A DNA stretch of 19,603 nt from RGIG1828 sp045541875. Lineage in GTDB: Bacteria; Bacillota; Clostridia; UMGS1810. The stretch spans positions 1 through 19,603 of the forward strand of contig JAZQJX010000003.1 of NCBI GenBank assembly GCA_045541875.1, given 5' to 3'. Positions 1 through 7,518 of this stretch are shown in pieces; the stretch's first letter is position 1, and every line of letters starts with the position of its first letter. The notes beneath the pieces are model-generated. The model had not been told where the DNA came from. It saw only the letters and a program-made list of their open reading frames with translations, and did no database searches. The position numbers and the translations under genes are program-made.

Positions 1-7
1 CAATCAT
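1..7 (-). CDS. 5' end of a divergent gene (partial, off the left edge)
   Basis: Only the first two codons and one base (ATG ATT G) are inside the window. The start is supported by an AGGAGTG ribosome binding site at 14-20 with a 6-nt spacer, and by a good promoter just upstream at 34-62. The product cannot be read. A gene transcribed away from a carbohydrate-use operon is often its regulator (AraC or LacI type), but that is inference from position only. Confidence 0.6.
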
Positions 8-33
8 ATTTTTCACTCCTGTTTTTGAGGATT

Positions 34-62
34 ATTGTAACACAAGAAAAACACCTGGTCAA
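34..62 (-). promoter_or_regulatory. Sigma-A promoter of the divergent gene
   Basis: Reading the minus strand, the -35 box is TTGACC (57-62), the spacer is 17 nt, and the -10 box is TACAAT (34-39). Both boxes match the consensus in five of six positions. It sits properly upstream of the ribosome binding site at 14-20. One arm of a TGTAACA/TGTTACA inverted pair (36-42 and 126-132) overlaps the -10 box, so an operator there is conceivable. Confidence 0.7.
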
Positions 63-157
63 TACTTTTTGGACATTTTGTGCTATTTTCAAAACAATTC
101 TCTATTGATTTGCCACTGATAAATCTGTTACACTCTTCTCGAAAGGAAGTGGAAACA

Positions 158-3151
158 TTGACAAGCGACGATTTGTTTTACCACGGCACCGATTTTTGGA
201 TGCTCAATGATAAACTCAGCGAGGAAGAAATAGAGCTTCAGCTTACCGAAATGAAAGCACATGGTGTTAATTCATTTATTGCGCGCACTTATGTGGGCAT
301 TATAAGCGATTATCCGGGCAGTGATTTCAAATTAAAGATGAGAAAAATAATTTGCACAGCCAAAAAGCTTGGCATGAAGATGTTTTTACAGGCAGGATAT
401 ATGCCTGAACATGTGCCAAATCTTAAGCCAGAGTTCAACCTCAGGTACATAGACATATCACCACGCGATGACTGTTTGAACATTGAAAATACCATATGCA
501 GCTACAACGGATTTACATTTTCAACAGCAGTGTCAGATTCGTTCCTTGATATGTTTTCAACCGATGCTGTTGCCTACTATCTGAAAGTGTGCTATGAGGA
601 TATGTGGGCAGAATTTTCCCACGAATACGGAAAGACCATCACCTCGATATGGGTTGATGAACCAAGCTATGACGGCAATTTTTTGCCCTATCCGCACAAT
701 ATTGAGGATATTTTTGAAAGAAGATGGGGCTATTCGCTCAAAGAAAATGTGTATAAATTGTTTTTTGATGTCGAAGATTATGAGTCGGTAAGATACCATT
801 ACCGAAAGTTATTGCAGGATATGCTTGAAGAAAGCTATTTCAAGCAACTCAGTTTATGGTGCAAGAAGAACTCTCTCCTTTTAAGCGGGCATCTGATGAT
901 GGAGGATACTATGCGCTCACAAATTTCGCGTGCCGGGGCGTGTATGCCGTATTACAGATATTTCGACATACCTGGCATAGATATTCTCGGAGCTCAAATG
1001 AACTGGATTCGCAATCCCATAAAGCCCATAGGGGCAACATCTGGTGCGGCATTGCCAATAATCGTTGAGTCTCAATATATTACCACTCCCATACAGTGCT
1101 GCTCCGTGTCGAGACAATTCGGCACAAAGCATACATTGTGTGAAATGTATGGTGTGATATCGCAGGATATGACATTCAGAAACCAACGGTATTTGTTTGA
1201 TTACATGGCAGTGCATGGCATCAACCACAGATGTGTGCATGGGATATTTTATTCGTTAAGAGGAAGAAGAAAAAGAGCATATCCTCCGCAGATTAACTAT
1301 TATCAGCCATACTGGGAGCAGATAGATAAAATATATTCATATGTTGCCAATGTATCGCGTTTTATAAGCAACGGTCATGCTGAGGCCGATGCACTCATCA
1401 TCCACCCGCTCACATCAGCCTACTGTGAATATACCAATGCAGAGGCAGCAAAGGTGTGTGGAGTGCAGCCGTCGGACGCAGAGTTTGAGAAGCGCGACAG
1501 AGCTTTTTTAAAGTTGGTGAGCGAACTTTCATTTGCAAATGTGACTTTTGATCTTGGAGATGAAAAAATCATAGAAGATTGTGGCAGGATATGCAACGAT
1601 TGCCTAATTGTAGGAAACATGAGCTATAAAACTGTCGTTTTGCCCGATTTAAAAACTCTCAGCTCCCCGGTTGCAGCTATGCTCAAAAAGTTTGTAAAAA
1701 GCGGTGGTAGGGTGATCATTCTGGGCAATGCACCATACATGACTGACGGCTTTAAAGGGGAAGTGTTTGACAAAACAGAGCAAATCATATATATCGAAAA
1801 TGACAATCTGCCTAAAATTGTGCATACTATTCATAACGGTGACTATACAATCACAAGTGCTGATGCTCCGGGCATACTTTCACGGCGAAAAACCGACGGC
1901 GACAAGTGCTATTATTTAATATTCAACGCAGATTGCAGTGAAAGTAAGGAAATAACACTGACAATAAATGACGTTGTAAGCGCACAGATATATGACGGAT
2001 TCAGCGGTTTGTACGAAAATGTCGCTTGCGCTCATCGAAGCGGCCGCACCGAAATTTGCCTGACAATCCCTGAAGGCGGAAGTCTGATGTTGAAAACCAA
2101 AAGAGGAGAAACCCAAAATTACATAACAAAGAATCCCGGGGAAAAGTGCATTTATAAATTCAACAATACATGGCACTGCAAAAACGATAATCCAAATGTG
2201 CTTTTGCTTGAATTTTGCCGTTTTAAAAAAACGGGTGAGCAATATTTACCGCAATATCCTACTCTTGCCGTTCAGGAAATTCTTACCCGTGAAAGATATG
2301 AAGGAGATATATCGCTGTCCTATTCATTCCAAAGTGAAGATGAGCTTGAAATTATGCTCGCGCTTGAAAACGTAAACGAACAGGAAATATACCTGAACGA
2401 GGAAAAAATCCCCACTGATGTCTGCGGTTATTATCTTTCAAGAGATTTTGCCAAAATACGCTTACCGAAATGCAAAAAAGGCGAAAACACCATTACAATT
2501 AAAAGAAAATTTTCCACTGCCAAAAAAACTGTAAAGGCAATAAGCTCTCTTTTTACTACCGAAGACGGTACAGAGCTTGAAAATATTTATCTTTTGGGTG
2601 ATTTTTCCGTGAAGTGCTTCAGTGAATTTGAAACAAACGGAAGTCTGAAATTCAACAAAAATATGACCATTGCCAAAAGCAATCACATAGTTTCTCACGA
2701 AATAACACAAAGCGGATATCCGTTTTATGCCGGCACAATGGAACTGTCGCAGGATTTCGAGCTTGAAGACACAGGAAATCTGTTTCTGGTGGCAGAAAGT
2801 TTTTGCGGTGCGGTTGCAAATGTGTATATAAACGGCATCTTCTGCGGCGATCTGCACTGCTCGCCATACAGGATCAACATTTCCAATGCTGTGAAGCGGG
2901 GAAGCAACAATATAAGAATTACATTGTGCAACACCTTGCGCAACCTTTTAGGTCCGCACCACCGCCCACATGGCGAAGAGGGAAACTTGTTTTTGGGAGG
3001 TTACGGGAACCATAACGGCAGCTGGACAGGGAACTCTAAAAATGACCCGTTATGGTTTGATAACCGTTATCCGGATACAGCATTTTGGACAGAAAGCTAT
3101 ATGCAGGTACGTTTCGGTATAAAAAATATTAAAATTTTCATGGAGGACTAA
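158..3151 (+). CDS. Multidomain glycoside hydrolase, GH106/GH2-like
   Basis: A large hydrolase of about 997 residues with no signal peptide, so probably cytoplasmic and acting on imported oligosaccharides or glycosides. Numbered from a GTG at position 80, the first ~420 residues look like a TIM barrel, with the acidic motifs IWVDEPSYDG (D193, E194) and GHLMMED (E275) as candidate catalytic or metal-binding residues. Residues ~435-560 form a Rossmann-like region ending in KSGGRVIILGNAPY. The C-terminal third is beta-rich and ends in a sugar-binding jelly roll (ANVYINGIFCGD and a His/Gly/Trp-rich stretch). I prefer TTG at 158 as the start: GAAAGGAAG (141-149) lies 8 nt upstream, and the protein then starts with TSDDLFYHGTDFW, close to the conserved fold. 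The GTG at 80 has only a weak GGA. It is the first gene of an operon, 3 nt before the isomerase. The rhamnosidase-like assignment is by architecture; the substrate is unknown. Confidence 0.75.
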   Translation: MTSDDLFYHGTDFWMLNDKLSEEEIELQLTEMKAHGVNSFIARTYVGIISDYPGSDFKLKMRKIICTAKKLGMKMFLQAGYMPEHVPNLKPEFNLRYIDISPRDDCLNIENTICSYNGFTFSTAVSDSFLDMFSTDAVAYYLKVCYEDMWAEFSHEYGKTITSIWVDEPSYDGNFLPYPHNIEDIFERRWGYSLKENVYKLFFDVEDYESVRYHYRKLLQDMLEESYFKQLSLWCKKNSLLLSGHLMMEDTMRSQISRAGACMPYYRYFDIPGIDILGAQMNWIRNPIKPIGATSGAALPIIVESQYITTPIQCCSVSRQFGTKHTLCEMYGVISQDMTFRNQRYLFDYMAVHGINHRCVHGIFYSLRGRRKRAYPPQINYYQPYWEQIDKIYSYVANVSRFISNGHAEADALIIHPLTSAYCEYTNAEAAKVCGVQPSDAEFEKRDRAFLKLVSELSFANVTFDLGDEKIIEDCGRICNDCLIVGNMSYKTVVLPDLKTLSSPVAAMLKKFVKSGGRVIILGNAPYMTDGFKGEVFDKTEQIIYIENDNLPKIVHTIHNGDYTITSADAPGILSRRKTDGDKCYYLIFNADCSESKEITLTINDVVSAQIYDGFSGLYENVACAHRSGRTEICLTIPEGGSLMLKTKRGETQNYITKNPGEKCIYKFNNTWHCKNDNPNVLLLEFCRFKKTGEQYLPQYPTLAVQEILTRERYEGDISLSYSFQSEDELEIMLALENVNEQEIYLNEEKIPTDVCGYYLSRDFAKIRLPKCKKGENTITIKRKFSTAKKTVKAISSLFTTEDGTELENIYLLGDFSVKCFSEFETNGSLKFNKNMTIAKSNHIVSHEITQSGYPFYAGTMELSQDFELEDTGNLFLVAESFCGAVANVYINGIFCGDLHCSPYRINISNAVKRGSNNIRITLCNTLRNLLGPHHRPHGEEGNLFLGGYGNHNGSWTGNSKNDPLWFDNRYPDTAFWTESYMQVRFGIKNIKIFMED

Positions 3152-3154
3152 AAA

Positions 3155-4606
3155 ATGATTGAACGCAAACATAAAAACACTGCAAAAATTGCTGTGTATG
3201 CAGTGATTCATGAAATCTATTACGAGCAGTTTGAGGGGTTGGAGGACAGCCTGAACTCGTATCACAGAGATTTGATTAAAAAAATATCACAAAACGGAGT
3301 CGAGGTTGTCGATTACGGAATTATAGGAAACAATACTAAAGCTTTTGAAACAGCAACTAAAATAAATGCAGAAGACGTTGACCTTATAATGTGTAACATG
3401 ATAACATACGCAACATCATCAGTTTTCGCACCGATTATCCAAAGATGCAGTGCTCCGCACATTCTTATTGCACTGCAGCCACGCAGTGCAATGGATTATA
3501 CAGTCGCCAACACTTTTATGCAACTTGAAAACGACAGTATTTGTGCAGTGCCTGAATTTATGTGTGCCGCAGAAAGACTCGGAAGAAAAATCCACGACTG
3601 TATTATTGGCACACTGTACAATGACAACGATGCCGACAGTGATATTGCCAAATGGTGCTCGATAGCCAAAGTTATGCATAGTCTTAAAGGAGCCAGACTC
3701 GGTTTGATGGGACATACTATGGAGGCCATGTATGATATGCATGCCGACCCCACTGCCATTGCATCTGCATTTGGAGTTCATGTGCCGCTACTGGAAATTG
3801 ATGATATGGTAGGTGTGTATAATTGTGTTACCGAAGATGAAATACAGGCAAAAACCAAAACCATTGATGCTGAATTCGATATGCCCGAGCCCAAGAGTGA
3901 TCCCATAACAGAAAAACTCACAGACATTGACAAGTATCGCGCTGCAAAAACCGCTGCAGCTCTTGAGAAATTTGTAGAAAAATACAATCTCACAGGATTG
4001 GCATATTATTATGAAGGCCTAGATGGTACTATACAGCGGGAAGTGGCTTCAACATTTATAGTGGGCAACTCTCTGCTGAACGCACAGGGAATTCCCATGT
4101 GCGGAGAATTTGACATCAAAACTCTACTCGCTATGTTGATAATGGACAGACTTGGTATAGGTGGCAGCTTTGCCGAATTTCATCCGTTTGATTTTGATGA
4201 AGATTTTATTTTGGTTGGGCACGACGGACCTCACCACATTGCCATAGCCAACGGTAAGCCCGTGCTCAGAAGTCTCAAAAAATATCACGGAAAGCCAGGC
4301 AACGGAGCAAGTGTTGAATTTAAAATAAAAGATGGTCCAATAACCATGCTTGGCATAACACAAAAATTTGATGGGAAGTTCAAATTTGTTATAGGAGAGG
4401 GCATATCTAAAAGTGGTCCGATTCCTCCCACCGGAAACACCAACACAAGAGGTTTTTTTGAACCCACAACAAAAGATTTTATAAAAAAATGGATTATGCA
4501 GGCCCCCACTCATCACTACGCCCTGGGTATAGGTCACCACGGAGATACGATTGCCAAAATAGCAGAGCTTTTGGGTATAGAATATGTTTTTGTGAATAAA
4601 ATTTGA
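3155..4606 (+). CDS. L-arabinose/L-fucose isomerase family protein
   Basis: A protein of 483 residues, close to the ~500 usual for AraA-type aldose-ketose isomerases. These use a divalent metal (typically Mn2+) to interconvert an aldose and its ketose. The two acidic and two histidine metal ligands known from AraA fall in matching contexts and spacings: GEFDIKT (E318), SFAEFHPFD (E341), VGHDGPHH (H356) and APTHHYALGIGHH (H453/H454). The N-terminal half is the Rossmann-like substrate-binding part (VDLIMCNMITYATSS, HILIALQPR). The start ATG has GGAGGA just upstream, overlapping the end of the hydrolase gene, so the two are translationally close. Placed between a glycosidase and an esterase, it probably isomerises the sugar those enzymes release. 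Whether that is arabinose, fucose, rhamnose or another sugar cannot be told, so no gene symbol is given. Confidence 0.85.
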   Translation: MIERKHKNTAKIAVYAVIHEIYYEQFEGLEDSLNSYHRDLIKKISQNGVEVVDYGIIGNNTKAFETATKINAEDVDLIMCNMITYATSSVFAPIIQRCSAPHILIALQPRSAMDYTVANTFMQLENDSICAVPEFMCAAERLGRKIHDCIIGTLYNDNDADSDIAKWCSIAKVMHSLKGARLGLMGHTMEAMYDMHADPTAIASAFGVHVPLLEIDDMVGVYNCVTEDEIQAKTKTIDAEFDMPEPKSDPITEKLTDIDKYRAAKTAAALEKFVEKYNLTGLAYYYEGLDGTIQREVASTFIVGNSLLNAQGIPMCGEFDIKTLLAMLIMDRLGIGGSFAEFHPFDFDEDFILVGHDGPHHIAIANGKPVLRSLKKYHGKPGNGASVEFKIKDGPITMLGITQKFDGKFKFVIGEGISKSGPIPPTGNTNTRGFFEPTTKDFIKKWIMQAPTHHYALGIGHHGDTIAKIAELLGIEYVFVNKI

Positions 4607-4615
4607 GGTATTATT

Positions 4616-5293
4616 ATGAAAATATACGACAAGTTATTTTTGGATTTCGAAGGTCTCAAACAAAATGGCCCTATCACAATCGCTGTGTTTGGCGACAGCA
4701 TAACTCATGGTTTTTTTGAAACCGGAGCAACCGACTATGAAGCGGTTTATTGGAATGTACTGACAAAAAAGCTTCATCAGATCCGCGATTATGTACCCAT
4801 AAACATAATCAACGCCGGCATTGGTGGTATTACTGCTTCAGCATCGGTTTCTCTTTTTGAAGAAAGAGTGCTGATTCATAGACCCGACCTTATAATAATA
4901 TGCTTCGGACTTAATGATGTTTGCGGTGATATTTGTAGCTACACATCCAGTCTCGAACAAATTTTTACTAAATGCAAAGGGATTGACACTATTTTTATGA
5001 CACCCAATATGCTAAATACATATGTTGACGAAAACATAGACGATGCACTCAAAAAATATGCTTATATAACAAAAGAAGCGCAATGCAGCGGAAAAATGGA
5101 CAGCTTTATACAAAGCGCAATTTCTGTTGCAGAAAAAATGAATGTAACTGTTTGCGATTGCTATTCGATATGGAAAAAAATGAGTCAGACAACAGATACT
5201 ACAGCGCTGCTTGCAAACAAAATAAATCATCCATGCAGAGAATTGCATAATCTCTTTGCAGACGAGCTTTATAAAATAATTTGCAAAAAATAA
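4616..5293 (+). CDS. SGNH/GDSL-family hydrolase (esterase)
   Basis: A protein of 225 residues, the usual size for a compact SGNH esterase. Block I is VFGDSIT with the nucleophile S28. Block II is NAGIGG (G70/G71, oxyanion). Block III is CFGLND (N100, oxyanion). The catalytic histidine is most likely H205 in NHPCRELH; the Asp usually three residues before it is Lys here (KINHP), so the acid partner is atypical or lies elsewhere. There is no signal peptide, so it acts in the cytoplasm. ATG 4616 follows GAGG, which overlaps the TGA of the isomerase gene 9 nt upstream. As the last gene of the operon, directly before a terminator, it probably removes acetyl or other acyl groups from the sugar processed by its neighbours. 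That role is inferred from context; SGNH substrates are not predictable from sequence. Confidence 0.85.
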   Translation: MKIYDKLFLDFEGLKQNGPITIAVFGDSITHGFFETGATDYEAVYWNVLTKKLHQIRDYVPINIINAGIGGITASASVSLFEERVLIHRPDLIIICFGLNDVCGDICSYTSSLEQIFTKCKGIDTIFMTPNMLNTYVDENIDDALKKYAYITKEAQCSGKMDSFIQSAISVAEKMNVTVCDCYSIWKKMSQTTDTTALLANKINHPCRELHNLFADELYKIICKK

Positions 5294-5295
5294 AC

Positions 5296-5342
5296 CAGAG
5301 GGGCACACTTTATTAACAAAGCGTGCCTCTCTGATTTATTTT
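5296..5342 (+). terminator. Strong bidirectional Rho-independent terminator
   Basis: A 16-bp stem (5296-5311 with 5318-5333, two G-T wobbles) has a 6-nt loop and is followed by ATTTATTTT. It starts 3 nt after the esterase stop. On the minus strand the same hairpin is followed by a T-rich run inside the end of the esterase gene, so it also ends the convergent gene remnant at 5336-5744. Confidence 0.9.
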
Positions 5343-5744
5343 AAAGAGTCTTTCCCCTTAGAAAAATTCTGTACATTCACAGGTTCTCTCTGAATCCATT
5401 TGCCGTGTGTAAAACCGGGGATCAACTGAACTTTTTCGCCGACTGCGATAGATGTCTCTGAAAGTGAAGAAAATGCCATCCAACTTGTAGTGCCATACAC
5501 ATCTAATCGTTACAAAGATATTTTTTCAAAATTTTCGGCATTGTTTATATTTGCGGCGGAGTGTTTAAGTGCTTTGAAGACCACTTTGTTACCGTTAAAA
5601 AATATCGCATTTGTATCCTGCTCACACCCGCTTTATGCCTCCTACAGTAAAATTGCGACTATAGTTCCTTGGCAGGGATGTGTTAAGCCGGGGACTGATG
5701 ATTTCTCCATTGACGCAGGTTATAATAGTAGACACAATATCCCC
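5336..5744 (-). pseudogene. Decayed Gfo/Idh/MocA oxidoreductase, GH109-like, C-terminal part
   Basis: Reading the minus strand from 5744 gives GDIVSTIITCVNGE, then SLPRNYSRNFTVGGIK, which match the GDVVTT..NGET and TLPRPYSRGF..GTKG motifs I know from Gfo/Idh/MocA proteins of the GH109 type. A frameshift near 5633 leads to GCEQDTNAIFFNGN. An in-frame TAA at 5510-5512 is followed by LDVYGTTSWMAFSSLSE and VQLIPGFTHGKWIQREP, the family's C-terminal motif, and a proper stop at 5336. The stretch between the NGN and LDVYG motifs seems shorter than in intact relatives, so an internal deletion is likely. A TAA also lies just upstream of 5744, and the whole N-terminal Rossmann domain is absent. Active relatives bind NAD(P) and act on sugars or glycosides. 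It converges on the sugar operon and shares its terminator, which suggests it once belonged to the same pathway. The call is from remembered motifs, not a search. Confidence 0.75.
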
Positions 5745-5919
5745 TTACTTAAATCGTTTCCCTTTTACTTTGTTATCTACATTATGTAAATTGATGTACA
5801 CTTCAAGTGTTAATTAGGATGTGTGCAGGAGGTCAGAACAAAGGCATAAGAGGATAATTTGAACTCGATTTCCAGTTGGGGATTTGTAACTATGCCTTTC
5901 TGAAAGAAAGGGAATTAAA
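5745..5919. other. Non-coding stretch before the recombinase remnant
   Basis: I see no gene here. An AGGAGG at about 5828 has no usable start after it. A small palindrome, CCTTTC-tgaaa-GAAAGG (5895-5911), overlaps the ribosome binding site of the following ORF and could partly hide it. Confidence 0.4.
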
Positions 5920-6354
5920 ATGAAAACAAATCTGTATAAGAATTTAGAATCACAATTCAATAAAATATTCCGTCATCTGAAAATCGGAAGTTTCAAAACA
6001 AGAGAGCGTTATGCAAAAGCGTTCAAAAGATTTATGGCCTTTTTGGTAACTCAATACCATTTGCAAAAACTCTCTAACATTTCAGAAAAACATATCTTCT
6101 CTTATGTAGAATATCTGCAAAGTAAAGATATGTCCGCATCAACAATCAAAACAGAACTCTCTGCCATTCGCTTTTTCCACGACAATATGCCTTATGCAAA
6201 ATATGAACTTCCACAGAATGAAGATCTGGAACTTGAAAGAAGAACATTTGGCAGAGTAGACAGAACATGGAGTAATCAGGAATTCAATCTGATGCTCGCT
6301 GTTGCAATGAGGACATTTCTTTGGGTTACCGCAAGTTACAATTTTGATTTTTAG
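5920..6354 (+). pseudogene. Tyrosine recombinase remnant, N-terminal SAM-like domain only
   Basis: The ORF encodes 144 residues. Residues ~1-130 match the core-binding (SAM-like) domain of tyrosine recombinases: TRERYAKAFKRFMAFL, SEKHIFSYVEYLQ, SASTIKTELSAIRFFHD and DRTWSNQEFNLML. The family then continues into a catalytic domain with the Arg-His-Arg-His-Tyr residues, and none of it is present. After LAVAM (about 6310) the reading runs for 14 more codons through unrelated repeat DNA and stops. The protein could bind DNA at most and cannot recombine it. ATG 5920 has AAGGGA upstream. The break point falls at the left edge of a 21-nt sequence that recurs at 9953 and next to the 182-bp repeat at 6335, so an insertion or rearrangement involving those repeats probably cut it. 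Confidence 0.85.
6315..6335 (+). repeat. 21-nt repeat, copy 1 (GGGTTACCGCAAG core)
   Basis: It is identical in 20 of 21 positions to 9953-9973. It lies at the break in the recombinase gene and touches the start of the long repeat at 6335. The second copy follows the end of another apparently truncated gene, so it may be the edge of a mobile or dispersed repeat. Confidence 0.7.
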
Positions 6355-6516
6355 GACAAATTTCTATAACTCATATCATAAATTGAATATTCTTATGAAG
6401 CAAGCGATAAAATTAACCCGATTCGGACAAAAAAATTCCATGAAAGAGACCACAAAAAAGGTTATCATTATGTTGACAACACCATGATTTTAAATTATAA
6501 TAATAATGCACGGAGA
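6335..6516 (+). repeat. 182-bp direct repeat, copy A
   Basis: It aligns without gaps to 11275-11456 with 12 mismatches (about 93% identity), in the same orientation. It has stop codons in all frames and carries a consensus promoter at its right end. Similarity starts at GTTACA and ends at CGGAGA in both copies, just before different hairpins. The copies lie 4,940 bp apart and could recombine to delete everything between them. Confidence 0.9.
6473..6501 (+). promoter_or_regulatory. Perfect consensus sigma-A promoter in repeat A
   Basis: TTGACA (6473-6478), 17-nt spacer, TATAAT (6496-6501). Transcription should start near 6508-6510. A terminator follows within about 50 nt, so the output is a short RNA or an attenuated leader for the PHP gene at 6687. 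Confidence 0.85.
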
Positions 6517-6559
6517 ATTGGAGCGCACTTGTTTTGTCACAAAATAAGTGCGCTTTTTT
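6508..6559 (+). ncRNA. Putative ~50-nt RNA from repeat A ending in a hairpin
   Basis: The start is inferred from the promoter at 6473-6501. The 3' end is a 15-bp hairpin: 9 bp AGCGCACTT/AAGTGCGCT (6522-6530 with 6546-6554) plus 6 inner pairs including one G-T, with a 3-nt loop and TTTTTT to 6559. The hairpin sequence is specific to this copy. It may be a small RNA or simply a promoter followed by an attenuator. Confidence 0.45.
6520..6559 (+). terminator. Rho-independent terminator after repeat A promoter
   Basis: A 15-bp stem with a TCA loop is followed by six T residues. It separates the strong promoter at 6473-6501 from the PHP gene at 6687. Confidence 0.85.
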
Positions 6560-6686
6560 CGCTGTATAGAAAATTACTCCGAAGTTTAGCCTGCGAGATA
6601 AGAAGTATACCAAACTACGCCCACAACTCAGAGCGCAGATTCTGTATGCTTTTTATCTGCCATCATATCTTGTGGGGAGAAAAAAT

Positions 6687-7493
6687 ATGAACTATCAGAT
6701 TGACCATGATTATCACATACATTCTTATATCTCAGATTGTTCTTCCGATCCGGAACAATCAATAGAGAGAATTTTAAAATATGGAACAGACAATGGTTTC
6801 AAGCATATTTGCATTGCGGATCACTTCTGGGATTCTGATGTTCCCGGTGCAAACGACTGGTATAAACCTCAAAATTATGATCATATAAAGCAATGTCTGC
6901 CGCTTCCGCAGGATGAGAAAACAAAGTTTCATTTTGGGTGTGAAGCGGAAGTAGATATGAACAATCGTATAGGCATTAGTGATAAATTGATAGATAAATT
7001 TGAATTTATTATCATATCCACCACTCATATGCATATGACAGGGTTCACCGTTGATGAAAAAGACTCGTCGGTTGAAAGAAGAGCGTTTCTTTATCTTGAC
7101 AGAATAAGAAAACTCATGGAAAAGGATTTGCCTTTTGAAAAAATCGGTGTTGCTCATCCGACCTGTGCCGAGGTGTACAGAATAGATAACTTTTCAGATC
7201 ATCTTAAAATGTTTGACATAATAACAGATGATGAACTGAAAAGCGTGTATTCGCTCATTGCAAAGAAAAAAGCAGGATTTGAAATTAACATTCCTTTTCA
7301 TCTCTATAAAACAGATGAAGAAAGACAAAAAGCAATAAGACCATACAAACTTGCAAAGATGTGCGGATGCAAATTCTACCTTGGAAGTGATGCACATCAT
7401 CCTGATGCCCTTGACGGTGCATACAATAACTTTAAGGAAATAACAAAACTTATCGGACTAAATGAAGAAGATAAATTCAAAGTATTTGAATAG
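6687..7493 (+). CDS. PHP-domain metal-dependent phosphoesterase
   Basis: A protein of 268 residues with the full PHP metal-binding set: DYHIHS (H10, H12), IADH (D45, H46), GCEAEVD (E86), STTHMH (H114), VAHP (H157) and GSDAHHP (D235, H237). This is the layout of stand-alone PHP phosphoesterases such as histidinol-phosphatase (HisK type) and YcdX/TrpH-like enzymes, which hydrolyse phosphomonoesters with two or three metal ions. There are no histidine-biosynthesis genes nearby, so histidinol phosphate is not indicated; a sugar phosphate is as likely. I chose ATG 6687, which follows GGGGAG by 7 nt, over an in-frame GTG at 6672 that overlaps that ribosome binding site. It probably forms an operon with the TIM-barrel gene 25 nt downstream. 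Upstream transcription may come from the repeat A promoter by read-through of its terminator. Confidence 0.85.
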   Translation: MNYQIDHDYHIHSYISDCSSDPEQSIERILKYGTDNGFKHICIADHFWDSDVPGANDWYKPQNYDHIKQCLPLPQDEKTKFHFGCEAEVDMNNRIGISDKLIDKFEFIIISTTHMHMTGFTVDEKDSSVERRAFLYLDRIRKLMEKDLPFEKIGVAHPTCAEVYRIDNFSDHLKMFDIITDDELKSVYSLIAKKKAGFEINIPFHLYKTDEERQKAIRPYKLAKMCGCKFYLGSDAHHPDALDGAYNNFKEITKLIGLNEEDKFKVFE

Positions 7494-7518
7494 AATCTGA
7501 AGCGACATGGAGGATTAT

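Noticed and set aside
2462..2943. Several minus-strand ORFs of 70-130 codons inside the large glycosidase gene
   Set aside because: They overlap a gene with clear domains, lack ribosome binding sites and have Cys/Phe/His-rich shadow composition.
5490..5789. 99-residue forward ORF after the sugar operon
   Set aside because: Its translation has no family features, while the opposite strand carries clear GH109-like motifs over the same bases, so it is a shadow of the pseudogene.
6484..6690. 68-residue ORF starting in repeat A
   Set aside because: It begins inside the promoter, runs through the terminator hairpin and has no ribosome binding site or protein-like composition.
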